Below, piece by piece: positions 1 through 5,997 of a stretch of DNA of 8,492 nt. The notes under the pieces were generated by a model. The model did no database searches. It was not told the DNA's origin and saw nothing but the letters and a program-made list of their open reading frames with translations. Positions within the stretch are counted from its first letter, which is position 1. Every line of letters starts with the position of its first letter. Made by a program: the position numbers and the translations under genes. The stretch is from Pseudomonadota bacterium (lineage in GTDB: Bacteria > Pseudomonadota > Gammaproteobacteria > Burkholderiales > Burkholderiaceae_C): the NCBI GenBank assembly GCA_023422975.1, contig JAFAGF010000291.1:1-8492 (forward strand). The letters run 5' to 3'.

Positions 1-590
1 GCAGCAGCCACAGGAGCGGCAACAGCAGCTTCAGGCAGCTTCACAGCAACCAGAGCGGGGTTCTTGTTGGCACCACGAGCAATGATCTTCACGCCGTTAG
101 GAGCCTTCACAGTCTGCAGGCCGGGGATGATCTTGGAAGTCAGCTTGGACAGATCCACAGCGATGAACTCAGGAGTCTTCGCAGGAGTAGCCAGTACGGA
201 AACTTCAGTGATCAAAGGAGTCACGGTGCCTTCTTCGGCAACCACAGCAGGCGACTGCTCGGTGTTTTCGTAACGCAGAGCAACCTTGGATTCCACCTTG
301 GTGTTCTCGTCCACGCGTTGGAAGTCAACGTGCAGCACCAGAGGCTTGTAGGGGTGGAACTGCACATCGCGCAGAACAACCTTAGCGGCCTTGCCGTCCA
401 GCTCCATGTCCAGGATGGAAGTGTGAAATGCTTCCTTCTTCAGAGCGTGGAACAGGTTGTTGTGATCGATTTCGATCTTGACAGCGTCTTGGCCAGCGCC
501 AAACACGATGCCGGGGGTCTTACCAGTAATACGCAGGCGGCGGCTCGCACCCGTACCTTGCAGATTGCGCGATGTTGCGACGAATTGCAT
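1..590 (-). CDS. rplY: 50S ribosomal protein L25, Ctc type (3' end cut by window edge)
   Basis: L25 binds 5S rRNA in the central protuberance of the large ribosomal subunit. The protein starts MQFVATSRNLQGTGASRRLR and has the family signatures GKTPGIVFG near residues 24-32, FHPYKPLVLHVDFQRVDE near 79-96, and ITEVSVLATPAKTPEFIAVDLS in the C-terminal half. The second, TL5/Ctc-like domain makes this the long form (about 200 residues) rather than the 94-residue E. coli form. About 196 codons are visible, ending in an Ala-rich tail, so probably only a few residues are missing. The ATG at 590-588 follows a GGAG ribosome binding site. Codon use looks strongly biased (many CTG, AAG, CGT), as expected for a highly expressed gene. 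It is last in the visible leftward operon, 129 bases after prs. In related genomes pth often follows, but that would lie outside the window. Confidence 0.96.
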   Translation of the reverse strand, partial: MQFVATSRNLQGTGASRRLRITGKTPGIVFGAGQDAVKIEIDHNNLFHALKKEAFHTSILDMELDGKAAKVVLRDVQFHPYKPLVLHVDFQRVDENTKVESKVALRYENTEQSPAVVAEEGTVTPLITEVSVLATPAKTPEFIAVDLSKLTSKIIPGLQTVKAPNGVKIIARGANKNPALVAVKLPEAAVAAPVAA

Positions 591-596
591 AACTAA

Positions 597-600
597 CTCC
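597..600 (-). promoter_or_regulatory. rplY ribosome binding site
   Basis: On the minus strand GGAG lies 6 bases before the rplY ATG (GGAGTTAGTTATG). It is the clearest Shine-Dalgarno sequence in the leftward operon and fixes the rplY start. Its upstream edge is only 5 bases from the base of a hairpin at 606-630. Confidence 0.8.
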
Positions 601-605
601 AGAAT

Positions 606-630
606 GAGTGGACCGCGACCAGTCCCACTC
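606..630 (-). promoter_or_regulatory. Hairpin just upstream of the rplY ribosome binding site
   Basis: Transcribed as GAGTGG-G-ACTG-GTCG-CGGT-CCACTC. The outer arms pair over 6 bp and the inner arms over 4 bp (one G-U), with one bulged G and a GUCG loop. The 3' arm ends 5 bases before GGAG, a position from which a stem or a bound protein could affect ribosome access. The pairing is visible in the sequence; the regulatory role is inferred. Confidence 0.5.
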
Positions 631-639
631 GGTTGATAT

Positions 640-657
640 CCAAGGCAGATGCCTTGG
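640..657 (-). promoter_or_regulatory. Hairpin in the prs-rplY gap (7 bp perfect stem)
   Basis: Transcribed as CCAAGGC-ATCT-GCCTTGG, a perfect 7-bp stem with a 4-base loop, or 8 bp with a 2-base loop. It is followed by GATATCAACC, not by a U run, so it does not look like an intrinsic terminator. It is the third of four hairpins between prs and rplY. Confidence 0.5.
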
Positions 658-677
658 GTGAAGCTCCGGCAAACGCA

Positions 678-695
678 AGCCTCCCGAAGGAGGCT
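678..695 (-). promoter_or_regulatory. UUCG-capped hairpin downstream of prs
   Basis: Transcribed as AGCCTCC-TTCG-GGAGGCT, a perfect 7-bp GC-rich stem closed by C(UUCG)G, an exceptionally stable RNA tetraloop. The bases after it are TGCGTTTGCC, which is not a good U tract, so this is at most a weak or leaky terminator or attenuator. It could also protect the 3' end of a prs message processed in this gap. Confidence 0.55.
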
Positions 696-701
696 GAGCA
701 G

Positions 702-715
702 TTTCCCGAAGGAAA
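702..715 (-). promoter_or_regulatory. Second UUCG-capped hairpin, directly after the prs stop
   Basis: Transcribed as TTTCC-TTCG-GGAAA, a 5-bp stem with the same C(UUCG)G cap as the neighbouring hairpin. It can be extended to AGTT/AACT if two U residues bulge. It begins 4 bases past the prs TAA and lies 6 bases from the stronger hairpin at 678-695, making a tandem pair. Confidence 0.45.
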
Positions 716-719
716 AACT

Positions 720-1679
720 TTAGTCTTGGAACAAGCTGCTGACGGATTCGCCGTTTTGAATACGGCTCATGGTTTCAGCAAACAGGGGGGCTACAGACAG
801 CTGGCGGATCTTGCTGCAAGCTTGCGCTGCGGCAGTCAAAGGAATGGTATTGGTTACCACAACCTCGTCCAAAGCGCTGCCTTCAGAAATACGCTGAATA
901 GCAGGGCCCGAGAAAATGGGGTGTGTGCAATACGCATACACGTTCTTGGCGCCGCGTTGCTTCAGCACTTCAGCAGCCTTCACCAGTGTGCCGGCTGTGT
1001 CGATCATGTCATCCATGATCACGCAGTTGCGGCCGTCGATGTCGCCAATCACGTGCATCACTTCGGATACATTGGCTTTGGGGCGGCGCTTGTCAATAAT
1101 GGCCAGATCGCAACCGAGTTGCTTGGCCAGTGCACGTGCACGCACCACACCACCTACATCAGGAGAGACGACGATCAGGTCTTCGTACTTCTTCTGATTC
1201 AGGTCGCCAAGCAGCACGGGCGAGGCGTAGATATTGTCGACGGGAATGTCGAAGAAACCCTGAATTTGGTCAGCATGCAAGTCCATGGTCAGCACACGGT
1301 TCACACCTGCGGCCTGAAGCATGTTGGCCACCACCTTGGCGGTAATTGCCACGCGGGTCGAACGCACACGGCGGTCTTGGCGGGCATAGCCAAAGTAGGG
1401 AATGACCGCGCAGATGCTTTGTGCGGATGCGCGCTTCAAGGCATCCACCATGACCAACAACTCCATCAGGTTGTCATTGGTAGGAGCACAAGTAGGCTGC
1501 ACCACGAAAACATCGCGTGTGCGAACGTTTTGCTTGATTTCTACGGTAACTTCACCGTCAGAGAAACGGCCAACGTCGGCAGCGCCCAAAGAGGCGCCGA
1601 GGTGCTTGGCAATTTCTTCGGCCATGCCACGGTTGGCGTTGCCAGAAAAAACTACGAATTCAGAATAATTGGAGTGCAT
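720..1679 (-). CDS. prs: Ribose-phosphate pyrophosphokinase (PRPP synthetase)
   Basis: This cytoplasmic enzyme transfers pyrophosphate from ATP to ribose 5-phosphate. The product, PRPP, feeds purine, pyrimidine, histidine, tryptophan and NAD synthesis. The protein is 319 residues, the usual family length. Visible motifs are the N-terminal FSGNAN with GRFSDGE (38-43), the catalytic flexible loop [13 protein letters not shown] (95-107), the metal-binding [11 protein letters not shown] (133-143) and the PRPP loop DDMIDTAGT (223-231). I chose the ATG at 1679 because it gives the normal N terminus ([20 protein letters not shown]). The frame stays open a further 43 codons upstream, but that stretch runs through the tRNA-Gln gene. 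A GGGAAG ribosome binding site lies 3 bases before the ATG, and its GGG can pair with an upstream CCCA in a 4-bp hairpin (1686-1697). Confidence 0.97.
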   Translation of the reverse strand: MHSNYSEFVVFSGNANRGMAEEIAKHLGASLGAADVGRFSDGEVTVEIKQNVRTRDVFVVQPTCAPTNDNLMELLVMVDALKRASAQSICAVIPYFGYARQDRRVRSTRVAITAKVVANMLQAAGVNRVLTMDLHADQIQGFFDIPVDNIYASPVLLGDLNQKKYEDLIVVSPDVGGVVRARALAKQLGCDLAIIDKRRPKANVSEVMHVIGDIDGRNCVIMDDMIDTAGTLVKAAEVLKQRGAKNVYAYCTHPIFSGPAIQRISEGSALDEVVVTNTIPLTAAAQACSKIRQLSVAPLFAETMSRIQNGESVSSLFQD

Positions 1680-1720
1680 GAGCTTCCCAGTATTGGGTTT
1701 GCTTAAACGCAAAAGATATT

Positions 1721-1797
1721 TGGCAGGGGAGGAAGGACTCGAACCCTCGCATGCCGGAATCAAAATCCGGTGCCTTAACCAACTTGGCGACTCCCCT
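1721..1797 (-). tRNA. glnT-type: tRNA-Gln (anticodon TTG)
   Basis: This is a complete 77-base cloverleaf with an encoded CCA. The acceptor arms AGGGGAG and CTCCCCT pair over 7 bp. The D stem is GCC/GGC. The anticodon stem CCGGA/TCCGG encloses the loop TTTTGAT, giving anticodon TTG, which reads CAA (and CAG by wobble) as Gln. The T stem GAGGG/CCTTC has one G-U pair and encloses TTCGAGT. The discriminator base is G. It lies 43 bases after ispE and 41 bases before prs on the same strand. I see no convincing promoter or terminator in either gap, so it is probably cut out of the operon transcript by RNase P and 3' processing enzymes. The symbol field is descriptive only; no standard name is claimed. 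Confidence 0.97.
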
Positions 1798-1840
1798 ACA
1801 CTGGTCAATTGTCATCGATAACAACTAACCGGTAGCTTTT

Positions 1841-2701
1841 TTACTCTGGTACCCAATGCAGCAAAGGGTGTTTTTCCAGATTCTTGCAAAGTTTGATTTG
1901 CCAACTGCTAGGCGCAGTTTTTAAATCAACGACATTGCATTTTTGTGCAAACACTGCACTTCCTGAGCCAGTCATTCTAGCATGCATTCCTTGCGCGTTG
2001 AGCCAGTTTTTGGCATTCATCACATCGGAGCACAGGGCTTCGGCAACTGGCTGCAAGTCGTTGTGGCCAAAGCCATAGTGATCTGCAGCAAATTCTACGA
2101 TTCTAGCATGCTTTGTATCGCGTTGCAGGTTTGGTGCTCTGAAAATGCTTTGGGTGTTGAGGCCTACCTCGGGTTTTATGACCCAGAAACTGCTAGGAGG
2201 CAAGGTGGCTGGCCCAGATAAGGGAGTAATTTCCTCGCCAATGCCTTCCACCCATGCGTTGTGACCACGGATGAAAAAAGGTACATCGGCGCCGAGTTGT
2301 ACGCCAATGTGTTCTAGCGCTGTACGGCTGAGGTTGAGGTTCCACAAGCGGTTTAGCGCAATGAGTGTGGATGCTGCATCTGATGAGCCACCACCCATGC
2401 CGGCTTGGGATGGGATGCTTTTTTCAATAGAAATGCGAACGCCCTGTGTGCAGCCTGTCGCGTCTTGCAAGGCTTTGGCTGCGAGGGTGCATAAATCGTC
2501 AGCAGGCAGCGCCGGGGCTTGCGGGTTTAGGTCTTGTCGAGAGATTTCTGCGCTTTGAAGGGCTTCAAAGTGCAGCAGGTCTTGCCAGTCGATCAGCATG
2601 AAAACAGACTGCAGCAAATGGTAGCCATCAGTGCGCTGTCCTGTAATGTGTAAAAAAAGATTGAGTTTGGCGGGGGCCGGAATGTCGTAAAGGCTACGCA
2701 T
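1841..2701 (-). CDS. ispE: 4-diphosphocytidyl-2-C-methyl-D-erythritol kinase
   Basis: IspE phosphorylates the 2-hydroxyl of CDP-methylerythritol with ATP, a mid-pathway step of the MEP route to isoprenoid precursors in the cytoplasm. At 286 residues it matches the family (E. coli about 283). It has the opening PAPAKLNLFLHITGQRTDGYH (8-28) with catalytic Lys12, the GHMP-kinase glycine loop AGMGGGSSDAAS (100-111), GADVPFFIRG (137-146) with catalytic Asp139, and the C-terminal GHMP motif MTGSGSAVF (243-251). The start is fixed: between the lolB stop and this ATG there are 13 in-frame codons and none is ATG, GTG or TTG. It nevertheless lacks a Shine-Dalgarno sequence; the bases just before the ATG are GCTCCTCCC. 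Translation may depend on coupling to lolB, whose stop codon lies in the same frame 39 bases upstream. Confidence 0.97.
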   Translation of the reverse strand: MRSLYDIPAPAKLNLFLHITGQRTDGYHLLQSVFMLIDWQDLLHFEALQSAEISRQDLNPQAPALPADDLCTLAAKALQDATGCTQGVRISIEKSIPSQAGMGGGSSDAASTLIALNRLWNLNLSRTALEHIGVQLGADVPFFIRGHNAWVEGIGEEITPLSGPATLPPSSFWVIKPEVGLNTQSIFRAPNLQRDTKHARIVEFAADHYGFGHNDLQPVAEALCSDVMNAKNWLNAQGMHARMTGSGSAVFAQKCNVVDLKTAPSSWQIKLCKNLEKHPLLHWVPE

Positions 2702-2740
2702 GGGAGGAGCTAAAACGTCTGCACGTGGCGTGCTGGTGAG

Positions 2741-3268
2741 TTATTCGGGGCGTTGCAAAACCACGCGCAAAGTAGCTTGGGGATGTGGTGTGATGCGTTG
2801 GGCGGTAATGCGCCCTTGCGCGTGGCGGCTGAGATCGACCTGCCAACCATCGGCAGACACCGTTTGTCCCTGCAACCAGCCAAAGAGTGCCTCTAATGGC
2901 AAGGCAGTGCCCAAACTTTGCTGCAGCAGCGCATGCAGCGATTCCGATGGCGTGATGCGATCACCTTGCTGCAGTGTTGCCATTCCGGGTTGCCACTGCA
3001 GCTGTACAATTTGAGAGCCTAACGGGTTGAAGATGTCCAGCCGACCTTGCTCTGGCGTGCCTTGCAGGTGAAAGGATGCGCTAAATGATTGCTCTTGTGC
3101 CAGAGGGTCATGGATTTGCAGTCCCATGCGACCAATCCAGCTGTGGGTGGATGATGCGGGTACGGTTTTCAGGGTAGGAGGCGCGCTGCAGCCGGAAAGC
3201 CCGATAACACTTGCTAGTACCAAAGTCATTAGCCCTACCAAGGGCGCATTATTGCGGGATTTCACCAT
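2741..3268 (-). CDS. lolB: Outer-membrane lipoprotein LolB, lipoprotein-insertion receptor
   Basis: LolB accepts lipoproteins from the periplasmic carrier LolA and inserts them into the inner leaflet of the outer membrane. The 175-residue precursor has a lipoprotein signal: a basic start (MVKSRNN), a hydrophobic core and the lipobox LSGC with Cys27 as the lipidated residue. Ser at +2 predicts outer-membrane sorting. LolB-like features are SWIGRMGLQ (43-51), the strand pair SFHLQGTPEQGRLDIFNPLG (65-84) and ADGWQVDLS (138-146). It is shorter than E. coli LolB (207 residues) but the fold core appears intact. The start codon comes three bases after the TPR gene stop (TGAGCCATG), which suggests translational coupling. 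The position between a TPR gene and ispE matches lolB in other proteobacteria. Confidence 0.92.
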   Translation of the reverse strand: MVKSRNNAPLVGLMTLVLASVIGLSGCSAPPTLKTVPASSTHSWIGRMGLQIHDPLAQEQSFSASFHLQGTPEQGRLDIFNPLGSQIVQLQWQPGMATLQQGDRITPSESLHALLQQSLGTALPLEALFGWLQGQTVSADGWQVDLSRHAQGRITAQRITPHPQATLRVVLQRPE

Positions 3269-3271
3269 GGC

Positions 3272-5041
3272 TCAGGGTTTGACTTGCAAGCGGTTCAGCG
3301 TGGCGCGCAATGTTTCATTGTCTGCATCGCGATCCAGTGCTTGGCGCCAGATCTTACGGGCGCGATCTTTGTTGCCCATGCTCCATAGAACTTCACCCAA
3401 GTGAGCAGCAATTTCTACATCTTCACGCTGGGTATAGGCCTTTTCCAGTAGATCCAACGCCTTGTTTTTGTTGCCTAGGCGAAATTCAACCCAGGCCAGG
3501 CTGTCGGTAATGAATGGATCATCTGGCGCCAGTTGCAGGGCAGTCTCAATCAAGGTCTTCGCTTCGGGCAGGCGAATGCCACGATCGGCATAGGAGTAGC
3601 CCAAAGCATTCAGACCATGGTGATGGGTTGGGTGCTTGGCAATCAAGTCGCGCAGGATATTTTCCATGGCCTCGACTTTGCCGGCACGCTCCGCCAAGAT
3701 GGCTGTTTCATAGGCAATATTGGCATCGTCAGGCAACTGCTCATGCAGCGTGAGCTGCAGCAAATAGGCTTCTTGAGGGGCGTGGTTCTCGCGCAGCAAT
3801 GCGACCTCTGCCTGGCGTTTTTGCATGGCTTCGGCATCATTTCTGGCAGGTGTTGCGCGGATTAAAGCGCGCCCTTGTGCCAGTTTGCCTTGTTTGGCCA
3901 AAGCCTGTGCTTTGAGGCTTTGAACGTTCAGCAAGGTTTCACTGTCAGGGATTTTGTCAAGCCACTGGATTGCCTGTGCATAGTCTTTGGCCTGAAGCGC
4001 AATCCGTCCGCCCAATAAATAGGCTTGAGACAAGGCATAGCTGCGTTGTGCTTCGTTGGGTATGTCCTGAACGATGCCCTCTACCCGTTGGATGGCCTGT
4101 TGGGCTTTGCGCCATTTCTCGTTCTGGGCATGAACGCTGGCTTGTGCCATCCATGCGTCAGCCATGTCCGGATTGGCTTTGAGTAGGGGGGTGAGCTGGT
4201 TTTGCGCATCATCCCAGCGGTTTTGTCCCATCAACACCCGTGCATAAGCCATTTGAATGGTGGGCGCAGGTTTGTCCCGCATGTAGTCTTGTGCCATGGC
4301 CTCTGCTGCAGGCGTGCCGGTTTCCATTAGTTCCAAAGCCAGTAAGGCAGTAGCCCCACTGCGCGGGCTTTTTGCGTGCGCGTGGGTCAGTGCCTGCAGT
4401 GCCAGGTCTTTTTGATTGGCATTGATGCGCATGTGGCCGATGGTGGCCCACGCTGCCGCAGCAAGGTCTGGGTTTTGCAGATCGGGTTGAAGCGCTTGCT
4501 CTACGACGGCGGCAGCCAAAGCTTTGTCCGTTGCGCGGCTATAAAGCTGGGCAATGGCCAAATAGGTGGCGGGTTTGGCGGCGCTGTTGGTCCATGCGAC
4601 TTCACGAGCCAAAGGCTCTTGCGACTCGGAAATGCGATTGAGGCGCAGCAAAATCTGCAGCAAATAGCGGTTGGCATCCCGTGATTGTGGGAAGTTGGTT
4701 TGCCATTCGTTGGCCACAATGAACGCTTGCTGGCCTGAGCGCGATTGCAGTGCAATTTCGGCTGCACGCTGGTAAAGCTGTGGGGACTGGCTTTGGCGTG
4801 CCGCTTCCATCAACAAGGCGATGGCATTGGTTGCATCGCCTTGGGAGGCTGCCATCTCGCCCACCAAGAGGTCGTAGAACAACTCCGCATTCAGGGCTGC
4901 GGCCTCATCGGCAGGCGAAGGCTCTAAAGCCTCGGCATTTTTACCCAGAGGGGGAGGGGCTTCTTGTGCCCAAGCGGGCAATGTTCCGAAAACAAATACG
5001 GAAATCAGGGCCAAGCGCCAATTGCGGAGTGTGGAGACCAT
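3272..5041 (-). CDS. Exported tetratricopeptide-repeat protein, first gene of the lolB-ispE-prs operon
   Basis: From the ATG at 5041 the product is 589 residues. It begins with a Sec signal peptide ([20 protein letters not shown], then cleavage after AWA at residue 25), so it should act in the periplasm or at a membrane. The rest is almost all alpha-helical repeats. Clear TPR units lie at about 440-470, 474-506, 508-541 and 542-574 (for example the one containing [11 protein letters not shown], then [20 protein letters not shown]), with degenerate repeats from about 53 onwards. Such proteins are scaffolds; no enzyme motif is visible. The frame extends upstream to 5155, overlapping mutM, but those residues are not signal-like. 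An in-frame ATG at 5068 would add nine residues and also lacks a ribosome binding site. Its place before lolB matches the TPR gene of Pseudomonas, so a role in envelope assembly is plausible but unproven. Confidence 0.88.
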   Translation of the reverse strand: MVSTLRNWRLALISVFVFGTLPAWAQEAPPPLGKNAEALEPSPADEAAALNAELFYDLLVGEMAASQGDATNAIALLMEAARQSQSPQLYQRAAEIALQSRSGQQAFIVANEWQTNFPQSRDANRYLLQILLRLNRISESQEPLAREVAWTNSAAKPATYLAIAQLYSRATDKALAAAVVEQALQPDLQNPDLAAAAWATIGHMRINANQKDLALQALTHAHAKSPRSGATALLALELMETGTPAAEAMAQDYMRDKPAPTIQMAYARVLMGQNRWDDAQNQLTPLLKANPDMADAWMAQASVHAQNEKWRKAQQAIQRVEGIVQDIPNEAQRSYALSQAYLLGGRIALQAKDYAQAIQWLDKIPDSETLLNVQSLKAQALAKQGKLAQGRALIRATPARNDAEAMQKRQAEVALLRENHAPQEAYLLQLTLHEQLPDDANIAYETAILAERAGKVEAMENILRDLIAKHPTHHHGLNALGYSYADRGIRLPEAKTLIETALQLAPDDPFITDSLAWVEFRLGNKNKALDLLEKAYTQREDVEIAAHLGEVLWSMGNKDRARKIWRQALDRDADNETLRATLNRLQVKP

Positions 5042-5089
5042 CGACTCATAATAATCCAAGCATTTCATTGTTGTGAGCGAAATGATCAG
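5042..5089. promoter_or_regulatory. 48-bp divergent gap between the TPR operon and mutM
   Basis: The two operons start back to back here. The gap holds an AT-rich patch at 5046-5056 (TCATAATAATC). Read on the plus strand, CATAAT (5047-5052) could be a -10 element with a poor TTGCGG at 5022-5027, but the spacer is 19 bp. Read on the minus strand, TATTAT (5053-5048) would start transcription almost at the TPR ATG. Neither reading is convincing. If promoters lie here, they must overlap each other or the first codons of the opposite gene. Neither gene has a strong ribosome binding site. Confidence 0.3.
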
Positions 5090-5908
5090 ATGCCAGAACT
5101 TCCAGAGGTTGAAGTTACCCGCCGAAGCTTTGCCCAGCACATTCAAGGGGCACAAGTCGTTGCGGTCACGTTAGGCAAGCCTTTGCGCTGGGCGCTGGGT
5201 TGTGCGCCTGCAGATTTGGTGGGTGCGACGATCCAGCAAGTGCGCCGCAGAGGTAAATATTTGCTGCTGGATCTGGATCGCGGCATGCTGATGATTCACC
5301 TTGGCATGTCTGGCAGTTTGCGTTTTGCGAGTGATTTGCCTGCGCTGGGCAAGCATGACCACTTTGATATGCAAACCAGCCAAGGCACCTTGCGCTTGCA
5401 CGATCCTCGGCGTTTTGGCGCTGTGATTGCTACGCAAGGTGAGAGTGATCCAGTCGCGCGCAAGCTGCTTGAAGGTTTGGGGATGGAGCCGTTAGATGAA
5501 GCGCATTTCAGCTGGCCACGCTTTTATGCGGGTTTGCAATCTAGCCGTTCACCCATCAAGCCTTTGCTCTTGAGTGGCAAGCTGGTCGTGGGAGTCGGCA
5601 ATATTTACGCATCTGAGGTGTTATTTGCTAGCCGGATTGCGCCTACGGCGGCCGCCAACACCATCAGCACGATGAAAGCCAAGCGCTTGTTTCAGGCCAT
5701 CCGAGAGATATTGGCCATGGCTGTGGAGCGGGGCGGAACTACATTGCGTGACTTCTCCAGCACTGATGGCATGCCTGGACACTTTCAGTTACAGGCAAAG
5801 GTGTATGGCCGCAATAGCCTGCCTTGCCTCCAGTGTGACAGGCCCATCAGGCTGTTGCGGCAAGGTCAGCGCAGTACTTACTACTGTGCGCATTGTCAAA
5901 AAGCCTGA
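5090..5908 (+). CDS. mutM: Formamidopyrimidine-DNA glycosylase / AP lyase
   Basis: MutM (Fpg) excises 8-oxoguanine opposite C and ring-opened purines, then cuts the DNA by beta,delta-elimination. The 272-residue protein matches the family (E. coli 269). After Met removal the N terminus is [11 protein letters not shown]: Pro is the Schiff-base nucleophile and Glu the catalytic acid. Other visible residues are Lys56 in [10 protein letters not shown], Met73 of the intercalating loop in HLGMSGSL, Arg108 and Phe109 in DPRRFG, and Asn171 in [13 protein letters not shown]. The C-terminal zinc finger is complete, C-x2-C-x16-C-x2-C (Cys246, 249, 266, 269), with QRSTYYC in the DNA-contacting loop. The start is fixed by the obligatory MPELPE; upstream there is only a weak GAG. 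It is the first gene of the rightward unit, 89 bases before the dynamin-like gene, with mutY two genes on. Confidence 0.98.
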   Translation: MPELPEVEVTRRSFAQHIQGAQVVAVTLGKPLRWALGCAPADLVGATIQQVRRRGKYLLLDLDRGMLMIHLGMSGSLRFASDLPALGKHDHFDMQTSQGTLRLHDPRRFGAVIATQGESDPVARKLLEGLGMEPLDEAHFSWPRFYAGLQSSRSPIKPLLLSGKLVVGVGNIYASEVLFASRIAPTAAANTISTMKAKRLFQAIREILAMAVERGGTTLRDFSSTDGMPGHFQLQAKVYGRNSLPCLQCDRPIRLLRQGQRSTYYCAHCQKA

Positions 5909-5950
5909 GGAATCGGCAATTGCGCCACGGTCAGCAGAAAACCCTGGCGG

Positions 5951-5956
5951 TATATT
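5951..5956 (+). promoter_or_regulatory. Possible -10 element upstream of the dynamin-like gene
   Basis: The 89-base gap after mutM contains TATATT, one mismatch from the sigma-70 consensus, 41 bases before the GTG start. The hexamer at the right distance upstream (CGGTCA, 5928-5933, 17-bp spacer) matches TTGACA at only three positions. A secondary promoter is possible; co-transcription with mutM is at least as likely. Confidence 0.25.
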
Positions 5957-5985
5957 GGAGGGATTACTGCGAATAACACAGCAAC

Positions 5986-5992
5986 GAGGGAG
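5986..5992 (+). promoter_or_regulatory. Ribosome binding site of the dynamin-like gene
   Basis: GAGGGAG lies 5 bases before the GTG at 5998. It is a strong Shine-Dalgarno sequence and supports GTG as the start, in the absence of a nearby in-frame ATG. Confidence 0.75.
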
Positions 5993-5997
5993 AGATT

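Noticed and set aside
591..719. Intrinsic terminator separating prs from rplY
   Set aside because: The stems are good, but none is followed by a U tract. I report them as structured leader elements instead.
633..1706. A 357-codon open frame on the plus strand, antisense to prs
   Set aside because: It lies opposite a clear PRPP synthetase and resembles no family I know (His- and Cys-rich, typical of reverse-frame artefacts). Its start region overlaps the hairpin leader and it has no ribosome binding site.
1680..1808. A 43-residue N-terminal extension of Prs
   Set aside because: The extension translates through the whole tRNA-Gln gene, and the family N terminus and length fit the ATG at 1679.
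4964..5089. A 42-residue N-terminal extension of MutM
   Set aside because: MutM needs Pro immediately after the initiator Met as its catalytic nucleophile, so the start must be the ATG at 5090.
5042..5155. A 38-residue N-terminal extension of the TPR protein, overlapping mutM
   Set aside because: The extension is not conserved-looking and would bury the signal peptide. The ATG at 5041 places a normal signal peptide at the N terminus.
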